A DNA stretch of 6,335 nucleotides from assembly GCA_025963265.1 (NCBI GenBank), contig JAOPUY010000228.1:1-6335 (forward strand), given 5' to 3'. This stretch comes from Frankiales bacterium. Its GTDB lineage: Bacteria > Actinomycetota > Actinomycetes > Mycobacteriales > Jatrophihabitantaceae. Shown here piece by piece: positions 4,873 through 6,335 of this stretch (position 1 is its first letter; the number at the start of each line of letters is the position of its first letter). The translations under genes were made by a program, and so were the position numbers. Under the pieces are notes generated by a model. That model worked only from the letters and a program-made list of their open reading frames with translations. It did not search any database and was not told where the DNA came from.

Positions 4873-6335
4873 TCGATGCAGCCGGCGTCGGCCGCCGTGG
4901 TGACCGCGGGGCCGGACGAGCTGGCCGTCGGAGCCGGGGCGGTGCTCGACGTGCTGGGCTTGACCACCGTGGGCATCAGGGACTTGACCTGCACGCCGTT
5001 GTTACCCAGGGCCAGCGTCACCGAGGTGACCGCCGAGGTGCGCAGCATGACGGCCTGCGGCACCTCGGCTTGCACCGCCTTGGCCTGGCTTTCCATGCCC
5101 GAGGGGTACTCGATCGTGGTCTTGGCCAGCACTGCGCTGGTGGCCGGCGGCACGACCGTCTTGAACCCGGCCGTGGCCAGCGCGGCGGCGTTGGTCGTCT
5201 CCAGGCCGTCGGCGTCCGCGTCGTTGACGACCGAGACGGTGACTGAGCTCGGCGCGGCGGCCTTGGCGGCCTTCAAGGCGTCGGCCGCGCTGGTGCCGAT
5301 CAAGTTCTGCACGAAGTCCGGAATGGCGGCGGTGTTGACGACGACCACGCTGCCGACGGCGCCCTCATCGGCGAAGCCGTTGGTGGGAATCGTGGTGAAT
5401 GAGACGTTTCCGGCGGTCAGGTTCTGCATCTGCTGGGCCAGCTTGAGGGGATTCAGCGAGGAGTCCATCGTCAAGGACTGCGTCACGGCGTTCAGCAGGT
5501 TCTGCAGCTTGAACGGGTTGAGCAGGGTGCCGGCCGAGGCCATCTTGCGGAAGACGGCCGACAGGAAGTACTGCTGGCGCTTGATCCGGTCGAGGTCGCC
5601 CAAACCGTCGGGGAACCCATACCGCTGACGGACGAAGGCCAGCGCCTGCTGGCCCTCGATGGTGCTCACGCCCTTGGGCAGATCGATGCCGGAGTTGGGC
5701 TCCTTCATCGCGTTGTTGAGGCAGATCGTGACGCCACCGATCGCGTTGGAGATGCGGTAGAAGCCGAGCAGGTCGACCTGGACGAAGTGGTCGATGCTGA
5801 GCCCGGTCATGTTCTCGATCGTCTTGACCAGCAACTGGGCGCCGCCGGCCTTGTTGCCGTTGTCGTCCTGCACGCCGAAGGGGTAGGCCGCGTTGAGCTT
5901 GTTCATGCCGTGGCCCGGGATGGCGACGTAGGAGTCGCGGGGAAAGGAGATGATGGTGGCCTTGGACCCATTGGCCGGAATGTGCATCAGCATCATGGTG
6001 TCGGTGTTGTAGCTGCCGCCGTCCTTGGTCGTGCTGAGTTCTTTCAGCTCGGCGGCGGTGGCGGAGTCGCGGTCGTCGTTGCCGACGATGAGGATGTTCT
6101 GGTCCTTGCCGTCGATGTTGTTCTTCTTGGCCGTCGAGGTGTCGCCGGCGGAGATGTTGACCCGCTTGATGTTGCTGGAGAAGTTGCGGTAGGTCGCCCA
6201 GGCGAAGCCACTTCCGATCAGCACGGCCAGCGAGAGCACCGCGGCGGTGATCTGCAGTCCCAGGCCGACGCCGGCCACGCCGCCGCGGCCCGATCGAACC
6301 CGTCCGCCGCCGCTGCCGCCGGCCCGCCGGCGGCC
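4869..6335 (-). CDS. LytR-CpsA-Psr (LCP) family cell-wall ligase with LytR_C domain, N-terminus off edge
   Basis: LCP enzymes transfer lipid-linked glycopolymers (arabinogalactan, teichoic-acid-like or capsular) onto peptidoglycan outside the membrane. Numbering from an in-frame GTG at 6278 gives one membrane helix (about 7-29), then the LCP domain (about 60-245): NILIVGNDDRD, NTDTMMLMHI, SFPRDSYVAIPGHGMNKLNAAY, GGAQLLVKTIENMTGLSIDHFVQVD, and LAFVRQRYGFPDGLGDLDRI followed by KRQQ. The Arg and Asp residues that bind the pyrophosphate substrate are present (Arg114, Arg217, Arg219, Asp230, Arg231). A LytR_C-type domain follows (about 345-434), then a Ser/Thr/Pro/Ala-rich tail ending CID. The frame stays open from 6278 to the right edge, coding a Gly/Arg-rich basic stretch (GRRRAGGSGGGRVRSGRGG) like a cytosolic LCP tail, so the true start is probably outside the window. 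The gene ends in CTAG, shared with the PilZ gene. Confidence 0.93.
   Translation of the reverse strand, partial: GRRRAGGSGGGRVRSGRGGVAGVGLGLQITAAVLSLAVLIGSGFAWATYRNFSSNIKRVNISAGDTSTAKKNNIDGKDQNILIVGNDDRDSATAAELKELSTTKDGGSYNTDTMMLMHIPANGSKATIISFPRDSYVAIPGHGMNKLNAAYPFGVQDDNGNKAGGAQLLVKTIENMTGLSIDHFVQVDLLGFYRISNAIGGVTICLNNAMKEPNSGIDLPKGVSTIEGQQALAFVRQRYGFPDGLGDLDRIKRQQYFLSAVFRKMASAGTLLNPFKLQNLLNAVTQSLTMDSSLNPLKLAQQMQNLTAGNVSFTTIPTNGFADEGAVGSVVVVNTAAIPDFVQNLIGTSAADALKAAKAAAPSSVTVSVVNDADADGLETTNAAALATAGFKTVVPPATSAVLAKTTIEYPSGMESQAKAVQAEVPQAVMLRTSAVTSVTLALGNNGVQVKSLMPTVVKPSTSSTAPAPTASSSGPAVTTAADAGCID

Noticed and set aside
4876..5628. 250-codon plus-strand frame opposite the LCP gene
   Set aside because: Ala/Val/Thr-rich complement of the LCP C-terminal half; the LCP frame is clearly the real one.

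Overview
The window comes from a very GC-rich chromosome. Codons mostly end in G or C, GTG starts are common, and a LytR-CpsA-Psr (LCP) protein of the actinobacterial type is present. This points to a free-living or soil actinobacterium. The genus cannot be named from the sequence. There is no phage, transposon, CRISPR, rRNA or tRNA signal, and the region reads as chromosomal rather than as a mobile island.

Layout from left to right: (1) the C-terminal part of a DHA2-type (EmrB/QacA-like) MFS drug exporter, plus strand, cut by the left edge; (2) an alpha/beta hydrolase on the minus strand whose 3' end overlaps the exporter gene by 52 bp; (3) a glutamate decarboxylase (gad), also minus strand, directly upstream of the hydrolase and apparently coupled to it by a CTGA stop/start overlap; (4) a 50-bp divergent gap that carries two back-to-back TANNNT -10 boxes, each exactly 6 nt from a start codon, suggesting leaderless mRNAs in both directions; (5) a glycerate kinase on the plus strand; (6) an unusually structured gap of about 410 bp (3783-4191); (7) a PilZ/YcgR-like putative c-di-GMP receptor on the plus strand; (8) an LCP cell-wall ligase on the minus strand, running off the right edge and sharing a CTAG double stop with the PilZ gene.

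The genes do not form one pathway. gad plus hydrolase looks like a two-gene operon. GAD consumes a proton per glutamate decarboxylated, and a conserved C-terminal His suggests the pH-gated kind. No GABA/glutamate antiporter is in view. Glycerate kinase feeds glycerate into glycolysis. The PilZ protein and the LCP ligase both relate to the cell surface or signalling but are convergent, not co-transcribed.

The most interesting part is 3783-4191. It holds a strong terminator-like hairpin, then a small hairpin, then a 23-pair hairpin whose 3' arm contains a perfect GGAGG Shine-Dalgarno and the GTG of an 11-codon open frame, then a 16-bp perfect palindrome that overlaps that frame's stop, and finally the PilZ gene. 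I could not match it to a known riboswitch or sRNA class. It could be an undescribed structured leader or a small RNA, but that is inference. No larger undescribed multi-gene system is evident.
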